This document shows, in pieces, positions 47,811 through 60,999 of a stretch of DNA of 64,000 bases. The stretch spans positions 1,007,830 through 1,071,829 of the forward strand of contig CABFPE010000224.1 in NCBI GenBank assembly GCA_900660155.1. Direction: 5' to 3'. The DNA is from Hofstenia miamia (Eukaryota; Xenacoelomorpha; Acoela; Hofsteniidae). The position numbers were made by a program, and so were the translations under genes. The notes under the pieces are model-generated. The model was not told the DNA's origin and did no database searches. It saw only the letters and a list, made by a program, of their open reading frames with translations. How positions within the stretch are numbered: the stretch's first letter is position 1; the number at the start of each line of letters is the position of its first letter.

Positions 47811-49881
47811 AATTGCCGTAGCCAGCCTATAAAATTTGGTGTTGCAAAAAATTTCGTGGGGGTGCAAAAAGTTACAAATTAGAAAAAAGTTTTACGAAGA
47901 CTCGTTATGCTTTTTAAAATCAATACATGAGTTTTAAGACAACAAAGGTTGAATAAAACAACTAAAGGTTTAGAACAAAAAGACTGAAATTTAAGATGAA
48001 GGTTAAAATAGTTGAAGACGACGACTTTTCTTATCGTTAAAGTGTTTGAGGTATGTTATTCCTTCGATTTCCTTTTCCAATTTGCCCTCAAATCCAATTT
48101 GAATTGCATTTGAGCATCCAATTGTGAGAGATGTTACATACAAATCATATACAAAAGCATGGCATCTTTTAGGATTTTTTGAAAGTTCTTAAAAACAATA
48201 ACTGAAGCCTCTTCTGAATAACCAGACCATCTTTTGACGTACCCGCCATTTCTTTATCAGTTATATTTTTCAATTCTGTTTGGATATAATTTCTTGCCAC
48301 CTTCATTGCGATTTATTATCGGAAGCACAAGCACCAATAAGATCAGACAAATGTTTTACATGTTCTAGAGAAAAGAAATAGGCAGAAGTTTAATCCAAAG
48401 AATTAAGTGCAAGCATTAGTATATTGTTCCTTTCACTAAAACGTGCATTTATCTCTCCTAGAGCACAATCAATTACCGAATTCGTTGCGTTGTCCGGGTG
48501 AAGATAGTAAAATTGAATCTGTGTATTGCGAGTTGCACCATCTTATACGCTTAGAAGAGGATTCATTAAAAAGCTCTTCAAAAGTGCTCAAGCAATCGCT
48601 TAACCATGCCTCCCTCATAGAAATTAGCAACAGATGGTTTCTCAAAAAATTGTAGAGTAGACATCGTAGCAATATTGAGTTCCACAGAATCATCACAGTT
48701 TCGAAAGGCATTCACAACACACAAATGCAGCTGGTGATTGTAACAGTGAACATATGGTATAACGCGACCCAAATTTTGTTGAAATTTAGTTTTTACACCC
48801 CATGCTTTCCTGATATGACGGAGGCTCCGTCGTAGCATTGGTTAAGAAATTTGCGAGTATTAAAACCGTTGGATTCCAATATTTCCGAAATTTTGTTTGT
48901 TAGAGTTTGTGCGTCATACTCGTCAGTGGTGCTCTGAAATCTCACCGTCAGCGGAATTAAAGCGGACACATACGCATAAGTTTTCACGTCCAGTAACATC
49001 TTTTGTCAAATCGACTTTAATAGTGTACCAGGAATCACCTATCATCTCAAATATCTTTTGTCGAATGCAATCACTTATAACATCAATAACGTCATTTTGC
49101 ATTTGGGGAGATCGATAAGTGGTATTTTTAGGGATCGTTTTAACGATTTCGGCTAACTTTTCATCCCTCTCAATAGTGTTGTCGAAAAGACTTTCAAAAT
49201 TCCCATCTTCTGCGTTGATATCTGTATGTAATTTCCTCGAAATCCAAGCTTCATCCGAGCTAGAAATCGTGTAACGTCCATAATAGATTTCACGCAATAT
49301 TGATGCTTTTCCAATACTGTTTTGGAAACTAAGGTTGAAATCCTATGATCATTTGAGTTTTCGTGTTTTTTCAACCCTTTTCTACAAACGAGAGCTTTTT
49401 GCCAAATTCCTTTACTTGTAAACACATCACACCCATAGCCACCGGACTTGTTAACTATTCGACAGGGATAACAGTAAGCTGCATCGGTTGATGCGGAATA
49501 CTCAAGCCAAGGACGAAATTTGTACCAGTTAGACGAAAATGATCTTCTATTTGTAACAGCAAATTTATGTAAAACAGGCTGAGAAGGCTTTTTAACACCA
49601 AGATCCATTGGAGACTGTAATTGAGATTGGGACGCCGCTGGTGGACGAAAAAGTTTGCTTAGTATCTAAAACTCGAATTACTGGTTAGCTGTGTTTGGAA
49701 AAAAGTAGAAAACAGCCACCGTATTAACACAGAAATGCGAAAATGGCAAAAGAATTGGATCCGTTCTAAAAATGGCATTAATAGAAGAATTTTTGTTTGG
49801 GTGCAATTTTTGTTTGGGGGTGCAAACAATTTCGTTTGGGGGTACACTGCATCCCATTGCACCCTCCTGGCTACGGCCCTG
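47811..49881 (-). mobile_element. hAT transposon with TTF-type zinc-finger transposase, broken
   Basis: The right terminus, reverse complemented, reads CAGGGCCGTAGCCAGGAGGG (ending 49881); the left, at 47811, reads AATTGCCGTAGCCAGC, keeping the inner part of the same end. The G-rich GGGGGTGCAAA stretch just inside recurs at both ends. The transposase on the - strand starts near 49.6 kb: FRPWLEYSASTDAAYCYPCR with a later H...H is a TTF-type zinc finger. TTDEYDAQTLTNKI, NQCYDGASVISGKHG and PYVHCYNHQLHLCVVNA are core hAT transposase motifs of the ZMYM1-like group. The protein is spread over at least four overlapping frames with breaks near 49.3, 48.96 and 48.8 kb, so it is inactive. No clear 8-bp target duplication remains. 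Confidence 0.85.
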
Positions 49882-50600
49882 ACTAAATATAGCCACTATG
49901 CTACACTCAGAACTTGTTAATATAGTCACAATTGTCTATATATTCCTAACATTAGTAGTTTATTATTTTTCTAAAAAATTGCCGATTAGTTTCATTAATG
50001 ATTGAATTTATAAATATAAATGATACACAAGCAATCTTACATTTCCAGTAGTGGCAATGATAAATTATTCCTGATGTTTAAAGTTGATCAGCAATCAAAA
50101 TATTGGCACTATCGATTTTAGGATTTTGAAAAGGTGATGGACCTTACATAAACTACATCACAAGATTCAAATTCAGTTATTCACTAAAAGTTCTCCTTAC
50201 TTGAAGCATTATCGACTTTTACATAAAAAGTAATCATTTACAAAATTTTGATGAAAAATATTATTATTGTTTGCAGTCTGAAAAATTTACTGCAAGTATT
50301 TAATTAATTAGGCATTTGGCTACAAACTTTGACTTGCTTCAAGAGTGGTTGTTGAAAGTAAAGAGTGATACCCCAAAGGCGCTAAGCTGAGAAAGCCGGC
50401 CAACTGTCATTCCACTTAAATAAGAAACAAGTACTTCTCAAAGTTTAAACTTCGACTTTCTAATTAGCTTCACTCTATGACATTTCAATGCATATAAACG
50501 TGTCCAATTGCTCTTTTAAAATTGTTAATTGAACGTGACGAACTTTTTATTGCTAAATCACTCACTGGATTGAATTTTGTGGAATTTCAAATCAAATATG

Positions 50601-50635
<35 letters not shown>

Positions 50636-52616
50636 ATACTAAATATATCTGTTATTGCTTGGAAAAATTGTTTGTTAATAATATAGTTAGAAATGTCTGA
50701 AATCAAATATATTTTAAATTAGAATTAGTTAAAAGCTAAACAATTTAATTACTGACAATAAATTTTCAGATTTTGTTTAGACTTTTACTAACTTGGTTAT
50801 TTAATTTCTTAAAAAATTATTATATTGAAGATGTTTTCGTAATTTTTCAGCTTTCTCGGGTAACAGAAAAATCTGGAATAAAATGGTTGTAAAGTAACAG
50901 TACAATTTGATTTTTTTCTATCGAAAAATTTTGAGCCAGCATTGAAGTTTTACAAAAAGATGACATAAACAACATTAATAAATGAAAGAGCTATTGACTG
51001 CACTGCATATATTGTAAAAGCATAGTGATTTAAAATGTTAAATTTTAAATCAGACTTAAGAATTATGCTCAGATTCTCAGGCTCTGAATCTGAAATGCAT
51101 GCAGGAATTTAATTGATAAGCTCTATTACAAATCTGTTGAAAAATTCGACGTTCAGCAAATGTTAAATTTAAAATCTATTGTTTAATACAATTCAATTGA
51201 ATACGCTTAAAATTGCTATCTACATGCATATATTAATAACTACTTCAATGTTTGTGCACAATGTAATATAAAAATTCCATCAGAAAAGTAAAATTGGTGT
51301 GAAAGGACGCGTTTTGATCATATTCTCTATTTTTTAAAATTGGTAAACCATTTCAATGATGATGGGCACAATATTGTATAGCATAAAGAACATTAAATGG
51401 GGCTTTCGAAAATTAAAATTTTTTAAGTTATTTTTTAATATAATTTATTAAAGAAAATAGAATGTCTCTCTGCTGAAATGCGCACACAGAAATTGGCATA
51501 ATCACTGTAGAATTTCAATTTTGAATGCCTAATACATTATTTGTTTAGTGCGATTATTTGTGAATTGATTAAATTTCAGTATTCCTACGTTAATGCAGCC
51601 ACTCAATTTATGCATAAACCAACGAGTCCTACCATCTTAGCAAACGTATTGGTTTCACAGACAATTGGTAACATGCCATACTAATACTTAAATATTTGCA
51701 TATGATAGAATTTCCCAAACAACAACATTAAAAGATTCAGTTAATATACAATATATGAGGAAACATGCAAAGCGTCTTGAAAATGCATGCTTACTAGAAA
51801 TAATTCCAAAATCACTATAATTAATGTAACTAAAATACTAACGATAAATTTAAATTATCATTTCAAAAGTTTAAGTTGATTTTAAAAAGCAAATGTGTGC
51901 ACGGTTAATTAGGCTTTACAGTACCCAAGTTCCAATGATTTTTATTAATTTCATGCGCAAGACTTTCAGCTTATTGAAATGATTAAAATCATTCATTGAA
52001 TACGCAAGGAATGGTATACTATTTTTTGGAATTTCCAGTCAAAAACTGGAAGTAATATTATAGCAGATAAAATTTAATAAATCTATAATGGATTAAACAA
52101 TTTTTTCAAATTTTGACACATTTGACACTACTTAGGAATATCTCAAAAATGTATATTTTCATCAAATATATAGAAATTGGTTGAACTGCAAGGAAAACAA
52201 CATCTTGTGGATCCTACTTGCCACATATTCACTTCTCTTTTGTAAAAAGGAATGCCCTTACGCTGCTCCATGTGCTTTAAACATATTCACAATTCCAAAA
52301 ATTTCATGACTAACAAAAAAAGAAAAATCATCCCTTACGCTATTATTCACCTTAAAAAATGGATCTCTTCATTGCATATTTGATTATCAACTAGTTCAAC
52401 TTTGCAAAATAATATCGGTAGCTTAGTAAGTAAGGCCAATTTAATAGTTACATAATTTTAGAAAATTTCAAATGGAGATGCATTAAGAAGTTAGGAACTG
52501 AAAAGTTATGCACAGTTACTGTAGGTGTTTTGTTTATATGTAACAGTACTTAACAGTACAAAAATGCCTACATTTAAAATGAAAGTCATAAGAACTTAGG
52601 TTCATATGCCATATGC
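49882..52616. other. Non-coding DNA
   Basis: No gene recognised; a TA run lies at 50604-50631. Confidence 0.5.
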
Positions 52617-52853
52617 ATGAGATTTAGTAGTCGTGTTAATAAATTAGCAGAAGATTTTAAATTTCTGAAACAAATTGATAATACAAAAATTAGGACATTT
52701 AAAGCAATTAGAGACACTGTAAATTCGATTACTGAACTTCCTTTAGCGTTCTCTCACCCAAAATACGCACTGATTGCTCAAGTAGCACTTGAGTACAAAC
52801 ACCCAAAATGGGCACAATTTTACCCAATAACTGATGAAACATCACACATTTAA
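52617..52853 (+). CDS. Hypothetical 78-residue frame or possible terminal exon
   Basis: I do not recognise it. The frame from the ATG at 52617 contains LAEDFKFLKQIDNTKIRTFK and HPKYALIAQVALEYKHPKW, with a balanced residue mix unlike the Ile/Tyr/Phe-rich shadows elsewhere. An acceptor-like AATTAGCAG ends at 52650, in a phase that keeps the frame, so it could be a last exon; AATAAA lies near 53120. The length is within what chance gives in this window, so doubt is high. Confidence 0.2.
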   Translation: MRFSSRVNKLAEDFKFLKQIDNTKIRTFKAIRDTVNSITELPLAFSHPKYALIAQVALEYKHPKWAQFYPITDETSHI

Positions 52854-54442
52854 ATTTCAACTTTGAAAAACTTTCCTTTAAACAATCAATTAGTTAAAAT
52901 CTTCGACAAATTTTTGAAATGCGTTCGATGTCGTGTTGCATAATAATTATTTTGCTAAAAATAACTATCTATTTATGGTATTGAGAAGTTTTTTTAATGT
53001 ATAGTTTTGTAAAAATATATTGTTGTAAGAATGTCACGGCAACTAAGGAATATAATTACATATTGATTAGAAAAAATGTGCCAATGTAATTTTTATGTAG
53101 ACGACACTTGTATTACTAATAAAAATTAATGTTATAAGTACATATTTTTAGCATCTGTTTGTTTTGGTGATAGAATTTTTATTTACATTTAATTTCTGTA
53201 GTGAAAATGGCTCTGAGTTAATCCGACTTTTCAATACGAATTGAAAATTAATGATATTTCAAACATTTCTTTAAATAAAAATCAAAACTCAAGTATAGTT
53301 ATCGGTATAAACATTATTATTATATATAACATTAAATATCTCTACAACATCCAAGAAAGTACATGTAAATGTATAAATAAATATCAAATTAAACAAAAAG
53401 TATGGCAGGACTCGTATACAGTGATTACTTGCAATTTATGAACAACTTGATCAAAAACATTATAAACTTTAAGTCTCTAGGAATATTCAAGAAGCTTCTG
53501 AAGGAGAACTTGTTAGCTAAACAGTATAACTTAGGAACATCTAAATGAGATTTGGGATTTGTAAATTTATAATCGAATATATATATATATATATATATAT
53601 GTATGACTATTTAATTTAAATTGTTGTTTCTACATGTTTTTATTTGATTTAGATATAGCGTAGCTTGTATTTGTACAAATGTATATAGTTTTGTTAAGCA
53701 TAGTTGAAAATATAATATGCATTATGTGCAAATGGCAAACAGTAAAAAGATAGAGAATGTAAATAATATTATATATTTATTATTATATATACAATATCAA
53801 TAAATATAAAAGTTGTCCTTGGCTTGAAGTTGTATATAACTGAATTAAATGAATCAAAACCTTTGATACAAGGACCCAAGAACCAGACTGGCATTGAGTA
53901 AATATTTTTCCAAAATTTCATAGCACTTAGCGCCAGTATATGCATACGTGCATATATGTATGTATGAATATATATATATATATATATATATATGTGCATA
54001 ATTTCTTAATTAATGCCTAGCAAAAAATATACGTAGTTTCCTTGTTGCAATGTTGATGTAAATCTGAAGTTCACCTTGATTCCAATAAAGACATTTAACT
54101 AAATGAAAAATTCGACGAATGAAAATGCAATAAAATTTTATTAAATTCAATAAGCAAGACGCGCGCTTGTTGACTTTTGGAGTGGATGAATTAAATATCC
54201 GAAGTGATGGCCCACGGACTTTTGATGAAGGCTTGGTACCTAACAAAGCCTTTTGTTTCATGAGGCAGTGCGCAGGTTATTTGCAATATGCTCTTAAACT
54301 CTACTTCAATAGCATGTTAACAATAACAACAAATTAAAGCCCGCGTTATGCTTCCTTGATATTTTTATTTATTACGTCTGTTAAGATCACTAATTAATTT
54401 TAACCCTCATATCTCACAGTATTTTATAGCCAATAAAAAATA

Positions 54443-54448
<6 letters not shown>
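52854..54448. other. Non-coding DNA with TA repeats
   Basis: TA runs lie at 53577-53600 and 53968-53993, the latter preceded by ATGTATGTATG. No gene is recognised. Confidence 0.5.
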
Positions 54449-54492
<44 letters not shown>

Positions 54493-54536
54493 TTATATAT
54501 ATTATATTATTTTATATATATATATATATATATATT
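54449..54536. repeat. Compound TA microsatellite
   Basis: Two long TA arrays (54449-54488 and 54513-54535) are separated by ATTTATATATATTATATTAT, together about 88 bp. It is the longest simple repeat in the window, and such DNA can extrude cruciforms. Confidence 0.9.
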
Positions 54537-54929
54537 GCTAAATAGTGCTTACCCATAACATGTATCATATTTTTACCTCTAGAAAGAGGAAGAGTCATTG
54601 TTGCCCGACAGCCTTTTGTTCTTCTACCAAATACCTCTCGGAAAAATAAAATAAATTAATATTCTTTTAATCCATGTAGACGATGTGATTTTCTGCCAGA
54701 ATTAATTCATTCAATTTAATCATATACAGTATTCCCTGCGCTTTACTTTATTTAGGAGAGCATTCATACCAACTGATTGATAATGTAGCTTATTGACTGT
54801 ATACAATTTACCTTTGCATGTAATTTACTATACTTGATATACTCACATTATTTCCTATTATCCATTTTATATATATATATATCTGGTTTTTCGTCAATAA
54901 AATAAATAAATGCACTAGCAACAAGTGTT

Positions 54930-55200
54930 AATTGATCGCTTCTAAATCTTAATTAATGATTTCTAAATTTAATTGATAAATTTTGAATGATATTTCATTT
55001 CTAAATTTAAACTATAATTTTCTATGTCATTTTTTATTTCTATTTGATTATTGACGATTTCAAAATATTAAATACTAAATTCTAAATGTAGGTTTTCATT
55101 TCTAAATGTAAATTGACCATTTCTATTTGTAGTTTTTGATTTCCAATGGTAAAATGATTATTTCTAAATGCAAGTTGATGATTTCTAAATGTCACCTGGA
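54930..55200. repeat. Degenerate minisatellite, period about 20-30 bp
   Basis: About ten imperfect units each start near ATTTCTAAAT and continue with GTAAATTGA-like text, for example ATTTCTAAATGTAAATTGAC near 55110 and ATTTCTAAATGCAAGTTGATG near 55157. Units at the right end are most alike. No coding sense is apparent. Confidence 0.6.
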
Positions 55201-56524
55201 AATGGTGTAGTAATTATCCGAATTGTGTGTTCTTTTGAATGTAAATTTTACTAACAAATATGAAATGTTTATTAAATTATGTGTTTGCAAATTAAAAATA
55301 TGTGAATCCAAATAGACCATAGTTTATTGAAGAAAATATTGAAATCACTAGTAGTTGAAAATTCATTTTGAACATTTAATTTTAGTAGCAAAGTTGATAA
55401 CCAATCAAATTCAATTATTTACTTGAATGCATTTTTAATTTTAAAACTAAAATACGAAAATTCCTATTTCATTCAATTTTGTTTTAAAAATTCATTCGCA
55501 TTTTCTATTTTGCAAAATTTCAAAAAACCAAGACATAATTATTGAAAGGTTAAATATAATTAGCTTCATCCAATCAATAATTGCTAAGCAAGAAGTGATG
55601 GTGACGATAACGGTAAATAAACGTATCAATTAACAATAGATATTTTAATGTTATTGTCTTTATATACCTGCTCGGTTAGTTACCCATTTACCATTGTAGG
55701 TTACCGCTCTAAGAAAAAAGAATTGCGGCATTCGCAAAATTTCAATCAGGAAAATTCCAATAGTAATTTTAATTATTTCTTGACTGCATTTGAATGCTAT
55801 GGCAGAAATATTTTTCAAAAAAAAATACAAATAAAATATTTTTTCAGATGAATTCCACCTACACACAGCAAATATCACCTAATTTTTGGAAATAACGAGA
55901 AGCAATATTCCATCTTGAATGAATTTTTGAATATTCCTTTCTGGTCTGCTATGCGAAATTGACTAAGAATTTTTCTAGGATATCGGCAAAAATTTATGGA
56001 ATGCATTGAAATATCAGTTACAAATACAGGGTGCTTTTTAATGATGGGACCTGACACAATCTTCTTGAGAAACACCCTTAGAAATTTTTAAAACCACTAC
56101 ATTCCTGAAATTTCACTTATCAGTTCATTGGTGGAAATCTTACCTTAAAGGTAAACGTTTATTGTCAAAAGCCAATAAATACAGACTAACTCAAAAGCGT
56201 TATACAAACAAAAATTCAAGAAATTGGATCAGATCTCACCAGTCCAGTGATGAGCAGTTTGTAAAATTAGCCAATTAGTTTTTTTACATTCAGGAGGGTA
56301 GCACATAAAAAATGCTGTATTTAAAAAGAAACTAAGTAAAACCAGCGTTTTTCAGGATTTTCTTAATACTTTGTTCTATGAAATTTATCAAATTAAAGAT
56401 ATTTTAGTTCCCACCATTGAAAATCACCCTTTATTTTATATTCCTCATAGACTAACAAAAAATTAAGTTGAAAAGTGTTTGCCATTGTTTTTCACAGCGT
56501 CTTTTGTTTACAATGAATACTTAC
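55201..56524. other. Non-coding DNA, possibly intron of the LDLa gene
   Basis: Remaining 3' exons of the - strand LDLa gene should lie here or further left, but I could not identify any. Short open frames here lack motifs. Confidence 0.35.
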
Positions 56525-57948
56525 TTAAAGGAAAACATTCAGACTCATCAGACATATCATTGCAATCGGGAACTCCATCACATTTCCTTCTCTAAATCAC
56601 TATCATAAAAAGTTATAATCAAAGATTGCAGTTATTATATAGATTTATGTAAATATAATATTAAAAAAAATATTTTAACGCTTCGGATTTTTTTCAAGGC
56701 AGACAACTTACTACGCGTGCGATGATATAGGGAATAGAAAATTTCTCATCATTAATTTACATATATTTACAGAGTTTAAAATTAGAGATCGTAGTAGTAG
56801 TAGGGTAAATAATCTACCTTTAAGTAGCAGGTTAAGCCTCTATCACAGATGAATTCGTCTTCTTCACACGCACAATCAAGAGCATTTCGTTCCTTATAGT
56901 ATTGACAAAAAATATTACTTGTTCTTGCATGCTTACAAGGTAGACATCTTGTAGAACACCAAAATGATCCAATTGGGCAAAGATTCTCAATATTTGGAAT
57001 GTGCATGCAGGAAGCCTCATCTGAGTATGTCTTCGGACAATCGTACGCAAAGTCACAAACCTTGGTTTTTTCAATGCATATATTTTCATCCTCACACTTA
57101 TAATGGGTTGAGTTGGAGCATTTGCAAACAGCAAGGATCTCACTTTCAGGGGGATTACAGTTTTCTATGTCATCACATATGCTTATCTTTTCAACGCATG
57201 TATTCATACCAGGACACTCAATATTATAATCACAATCACACGTTTCATCACTCCCATCATGACAATCGGATGTAGTCTTTATTTCCATTCCTTTATATTT
57301 ATCACATACCATGTGAGCCGGTATGCAATTATCCCTAGAAGCGCATCCAAAATAACCATCTTCACAAATGCCAGGACAATTTTTTTCGTCAATTCTTGTA
57401 GAACAGTCATAGAATCCATCGCAAACGCGATGCTGCTCTATGCAAAAATGGTCCGTTGGGCACAAGAATGTACTGTTATCACAACCACATTCATCGGGAC
57501 TAGCATATCCATAGGGTATACAATCAGTTACACCATCACACAACCTGTCAGGATGCAAACATAATGCGTCAAATGTAACAATTTCACATTCTAGCCAACC
57601 TGGTTTACATCTACATCCATACCCGTAATATTCATCACCGAATATGCAGTCTCTAGTCGAATCACATCTTTGTGAAGGCTCCGCACATTTTGCATCATTT
57701 ACAGAATCGTCTGGGTAGATATCTGGACAGTATACTCCTCCAATCATATAACATTCTGATTTATTCAGACAACCGATTTCATCATTTCCATTTTCAAAAC
57801 AATCAACTTTATAATCACATCTTTTCAATCGAGGTATGCACGTTAAGTTGTTGCCGCAATCAAAGTATTGCTGTGGACAATATTGGTTTTCAGAAAATAA
57901 ATTCCTTGAGAATACTATGAAAAATAAACTGAACAGCAAGACAGTCAT
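56525..57948 (-). CDS. Secreted or membrane protein of LDL-receptor class A repeats (5' two exons)
   Basis: A cysteine-rich extracellular protein; LDLa modules bind calcium through acidic residues and mediate ligand binding in lipoprotein-receptor-type and other proteins. The Met at 57948 is followed by a signal peptide (TVLLFSLFFIVFS). Eight LDLa-like modules then follow, several with the CDG..DC core (RLCDGVTDC, RVCDGFYDC) and one full SDE box (HDGSDETC). Some modules are irregular, notably the second and the eighth (STRCLPCKHARTS). The first exon ends near 56818 at AAG/GTAGAT. The second exon (56591-56525, 67 bp) restores the ninth module in frame: CYLK joins RRKCDGVPDC and MSDESECF, with exact cysteine spacing, and ends at a GTAAGT donor. 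Further exons are not found, so ligand, membrane anchor and exact family are unknown. Confidence 0.85.
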
Positions 57949-58410
57949 TTCAAATTCTTGGTGTAAAATGCAATTATTCCTGGATTTTGATTGGATATTT
58001 TAAACAGTTTGAAGGTCAAAATTAAAAACTTTTAATACAAAGAAATATTTGTAAGCATTTATTCAGCAACATCATTTCAGATTTTGCAATTAGTAAAAAT
58101 AGTTTGGTTATTAATCACAATCTTTTAAAAATTTTATATAGTTAATGAAATATTATATTTTCTTGATCTCTTATTAATAATATAGAACATAAACACAACA
58201 ACAGAAAAGGCAAAAACAAATGTTGAAACAGGGATTGCTCACTACTCTTCTGTTTTCCTTAATAAATATATAAATATGCTCCTAGATCAACTGAAAAAAA
58301 TTTGATTGTTAATTTCATAGTTTTTACTGAATTGCTGATTTTGCAGTTATGAGCACTAAGAATGTTACTGCAAACTTAACGAAACTTCCCGAAAACTGCT
58401 ATATATATAT
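57949..58410. other. Upstream DNA of the LDLa gene
   Basis: Probably 5' UTR and promoter of the - strand LDLa gene. It is AT-rich and I see no convincing core promoter element. Confidence 0.35.
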
Positions 58411-58664
58411 GAGGCGGCCAGAGACAAAAGGCCAATCCACCATTCGGTAGCTTTGAGAAAAATAGCTTTAAAGTTTTACCATTTCTATTTTATAACAGAA
58501 ACATGAATATTTGGTTTATTTTCAACCTTATTTTACCTATGTATAAAGGCGAATATTGCGACAAAATTTCTCTACTATCTAGGGGAAGGTTTAAAATTTC
58601 GTATCCCACATCTAACTCAATATCGTCAATTTGGCGGATTGGCCCCTTTGCCTCTGGGCGCCTC
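58411..58664. mobile_element. MITE inserted in a TA repeat
   Basis: The left end GAGGCGGCCAGAGACAAAAG (from 58411) and the right end, reverse complemented from 58664, GAGGCGCCCAGAGGCAAAGG are near-perfect inverted repeats, and both run on into GGCCAATCC. Both ends abut TATATA, consistent with a TA target as used by Tc1/mariner-type elements. It is 254 bp with no coding capacity. Confidence 0.75.
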
Positions 58665-58684
58665 ATATATATATATATATATAT

Positions 58685-59684
58685 NNNNNNNNNNNNNNNN
58701 NNNNNNNNNNNNNNNNNNNNNNNNNNNNNNNNNNNNNNNNNNNNNNNNNNNNNNNNNNNNNNNNNNNNNNNNNNNNNNNNNNNNNNNNNNNNNNNNNNNN
58801 NNNNNNNNNNNNNNNNNNNNNNNNNNNNNNNNNNNNNNNNNNNNNNNNNNNNNNNNNNNNNNNNNNNNNNNNNNNNNNNNNNNNNNNNNNNNNNNNNNNN
58901 NNNNNNNNNNNNNNNNNNNNNNNNNNNNNNNNNNNNNNNNNNNNNNNNNNNNNNNNNNNNNNNNNNNNNNNNNNNNNNNNNNNNNNNNNNNNNNNNNNNN
59001 NNNNNNNNNNNNNNNNNNNNNNNNNNNNNNNNNNNNNNNNNNNNNNNNNNNNNNNNNNNNNNNNNNNNNNNNNNNNNNNNNNNNNNNNNNNNNNNNNNNN
59101 NNNNNNNNNNNNNNNNNNNNNNNNNNNNNNNNNNNNNNNNNNNNNNNNNNNNNNNNNNNNNNNNNNNNNNNNNNNNNNNNNNNNNNNNNNNNNNNNNNNN
59201 NNNNNNNNNNNNNNNNNNNNNNNNNNNNNNNNNNNNNNNNNNNNNNNNNNNNNNNNNNNNNNNNNNNNNNNNNNNNNNNNNNNNNNNNNNNNNNNNNNNN
59301 NNNNNNNNNNNNNNNNNNNNNNNNNNNNNNNNNNNNNNNNNNNNNNNNNNNNNNNNNNNNNNNNNNNNNNNNNNNNNNNNNNNNNNNNNNNNNNNNNNNN
59401 NNNNNNNNNNNNNNNNNNNNNNNNNNNNNNNNNNNNNNNNNNNNNNNNNNNNNNNNNNNNNNNNNNNNNNNNNNNNNNNNNNNNNNNNNNNNNNNNNNNN
59501 NNNNNNNNNNNNNNNNNNNNNNNNNNNNNNNNNNNNNNNNNNNNNNNNNNNNNNNNNNNNNNNNNNNNNNNNNNNNNNNNNNNNNNNNNNNNNNNNNNNN
59601 NNNNNNNNNNNNNNNNNNNNNNNNNNNNNNNNNNNNNNNNNNNNNNNNNNNNNNNNNNNNNNNNNNNNNNNNNNNNNNNNNNNN
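58685..59684. other. Assembly gap (exactly 1,000 N)
   Basis: A placeholder of fixed length, so the real distance is unknown. It begins directly in a TA run beside a MITE, a likely cause of the assembly break. No frame crossing it is meaningful. Confidence 0.99.
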
Positions 59685-60049
59685 AATAGTTAGATAGATA
59701 TGTATATATACATGGAATCATTAAGCGGCATTTAAAAAATGTATATTTATGTTTTTTCAATGCCTCTTAGTGATTCATTTAAATTTAATAATTTTCATGC
59801 ATCATTGTCAGATACAAAATTTTGGAGGGTGAGAATTTAAACAATCTTGATATTATTTATAGATTTTTTTTCATCATCACAAATCTTATACTTACATTAA
59901 ACAAATATAGCTTTGTAATCTCATGAGTTATGAATTTAAATTTATGTATTCATTATTGACATTAAAACAAGTTCCGCAAGCAACAGTTAAGTGAATTGCA
60001 TTTAATGCAATAAATTACACTACTTAATTACAAACAAGTGAGTTAATCT

Positions 60050-60420
60050 AATTGGTTGAAATAGCCGTAAGTTGCTTAGCAACGCAAAAGAGTTACAGTG
60101 GACAACGCCCGTTTGACAAGTGTGCAGTTGAAGCACATGTAAGCGCCCTCCACATAACAGTCGACGAGTGGTTGAACCATCGTAAATTGCAATAAAAGAT
60201 TCTCAGAAAACAAAGGATCAGAGTAATAAAGGCTCCCGTGGTGGGTTAATAAAACCGGCTATTGAAAAGCGCAATAGAGAGGCCACTTGAAACACGATGA
60301 GCGGGGAAGCCACCAAGCCTAGTGAAGTGGGCGAACGCAATTAGATAGAGCGCGAATCGCATAGTAGACTTTCCATCAGGGAATAAAAGAGCAAGTTAAT
60401 TAATCAAACACTGGTAGTAA
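60050..60420. promoter_or_regulatory. Candidate regulatory element, CpG-richer patch
   Basis: It has no ORF and is clearly richer in G+C than its flanks (AAAACCGGCTATTGAAAAGC, ATGAGCGGGGAAGCCACC). It contains CCACTTGA (60283-60290, the TCAAGTGG NK2-type site reversed), TGAAGTGG (60323-60330) and GACAAGTGTG near 60116. It resembles the patches at 30.0 and 41.1 kb in character. The target gene is unknown: the assembly gap lies to its left. Confidence 0.35.
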
Positions 60421-60999
60421 CCAAACCAGACACGCTGCTCCAAATTTAATTGAGATAATGTAAACTTTAATTTCACACCAATAACTTCAAAAATCAAAGC
60501 CATTTACTTAGTTTACATAAAAATGAAACTTACTATTGAACCTCCATAAAGGAGAATTGGGATGCTTTTGAAATTGGTAGCAGTGGGAATTAGATATTGG
60601 GGATAATTAATGTTAATATTGTTATAATTACAAATATATTAAATGTATTTTGTTATATTAACTTCAGTTGACTGTTGAAATTCATAGTGAATCAATGTAT
60701 CGTCTTTTGACAATTTCTCAAAATGTTGCAAACGCAGCTACAACGTCGACATCGCATAAGAAGGGATTCATCCAAATTTTATCTTTCAATTGAATTTTGG
60801 AAATTGAGTTAAAAGATAGTATTAATAATTTATATTTGCAATTGCAAGCATGTATACTTGAATAATTCAAAATTACTGTTACCAAATTTTCTTGGCAAAA
60901 AGAAATCTATTCTGTAGTAAAGAACCACGGGCAGATGTTGTTTTGCAAAAAAACTGGTCTACACAGCATAACTTTGTGTGCAAGAATTGATATGCTTTT

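Noticed and set aside
56832-57920. Overlapping open frames of 80-100 codons on both strands over the LDLa gene
   Set aside because: They are shadows of the cysteine-rich reading frame, whose module spacing fixes the true frame.
58503-59760. Long open frames of 350-396 codons on both strands
   Set aside because: They exist only because the 1,000 N gap has no stops. The real ends are TA repeat and MITE sequence.
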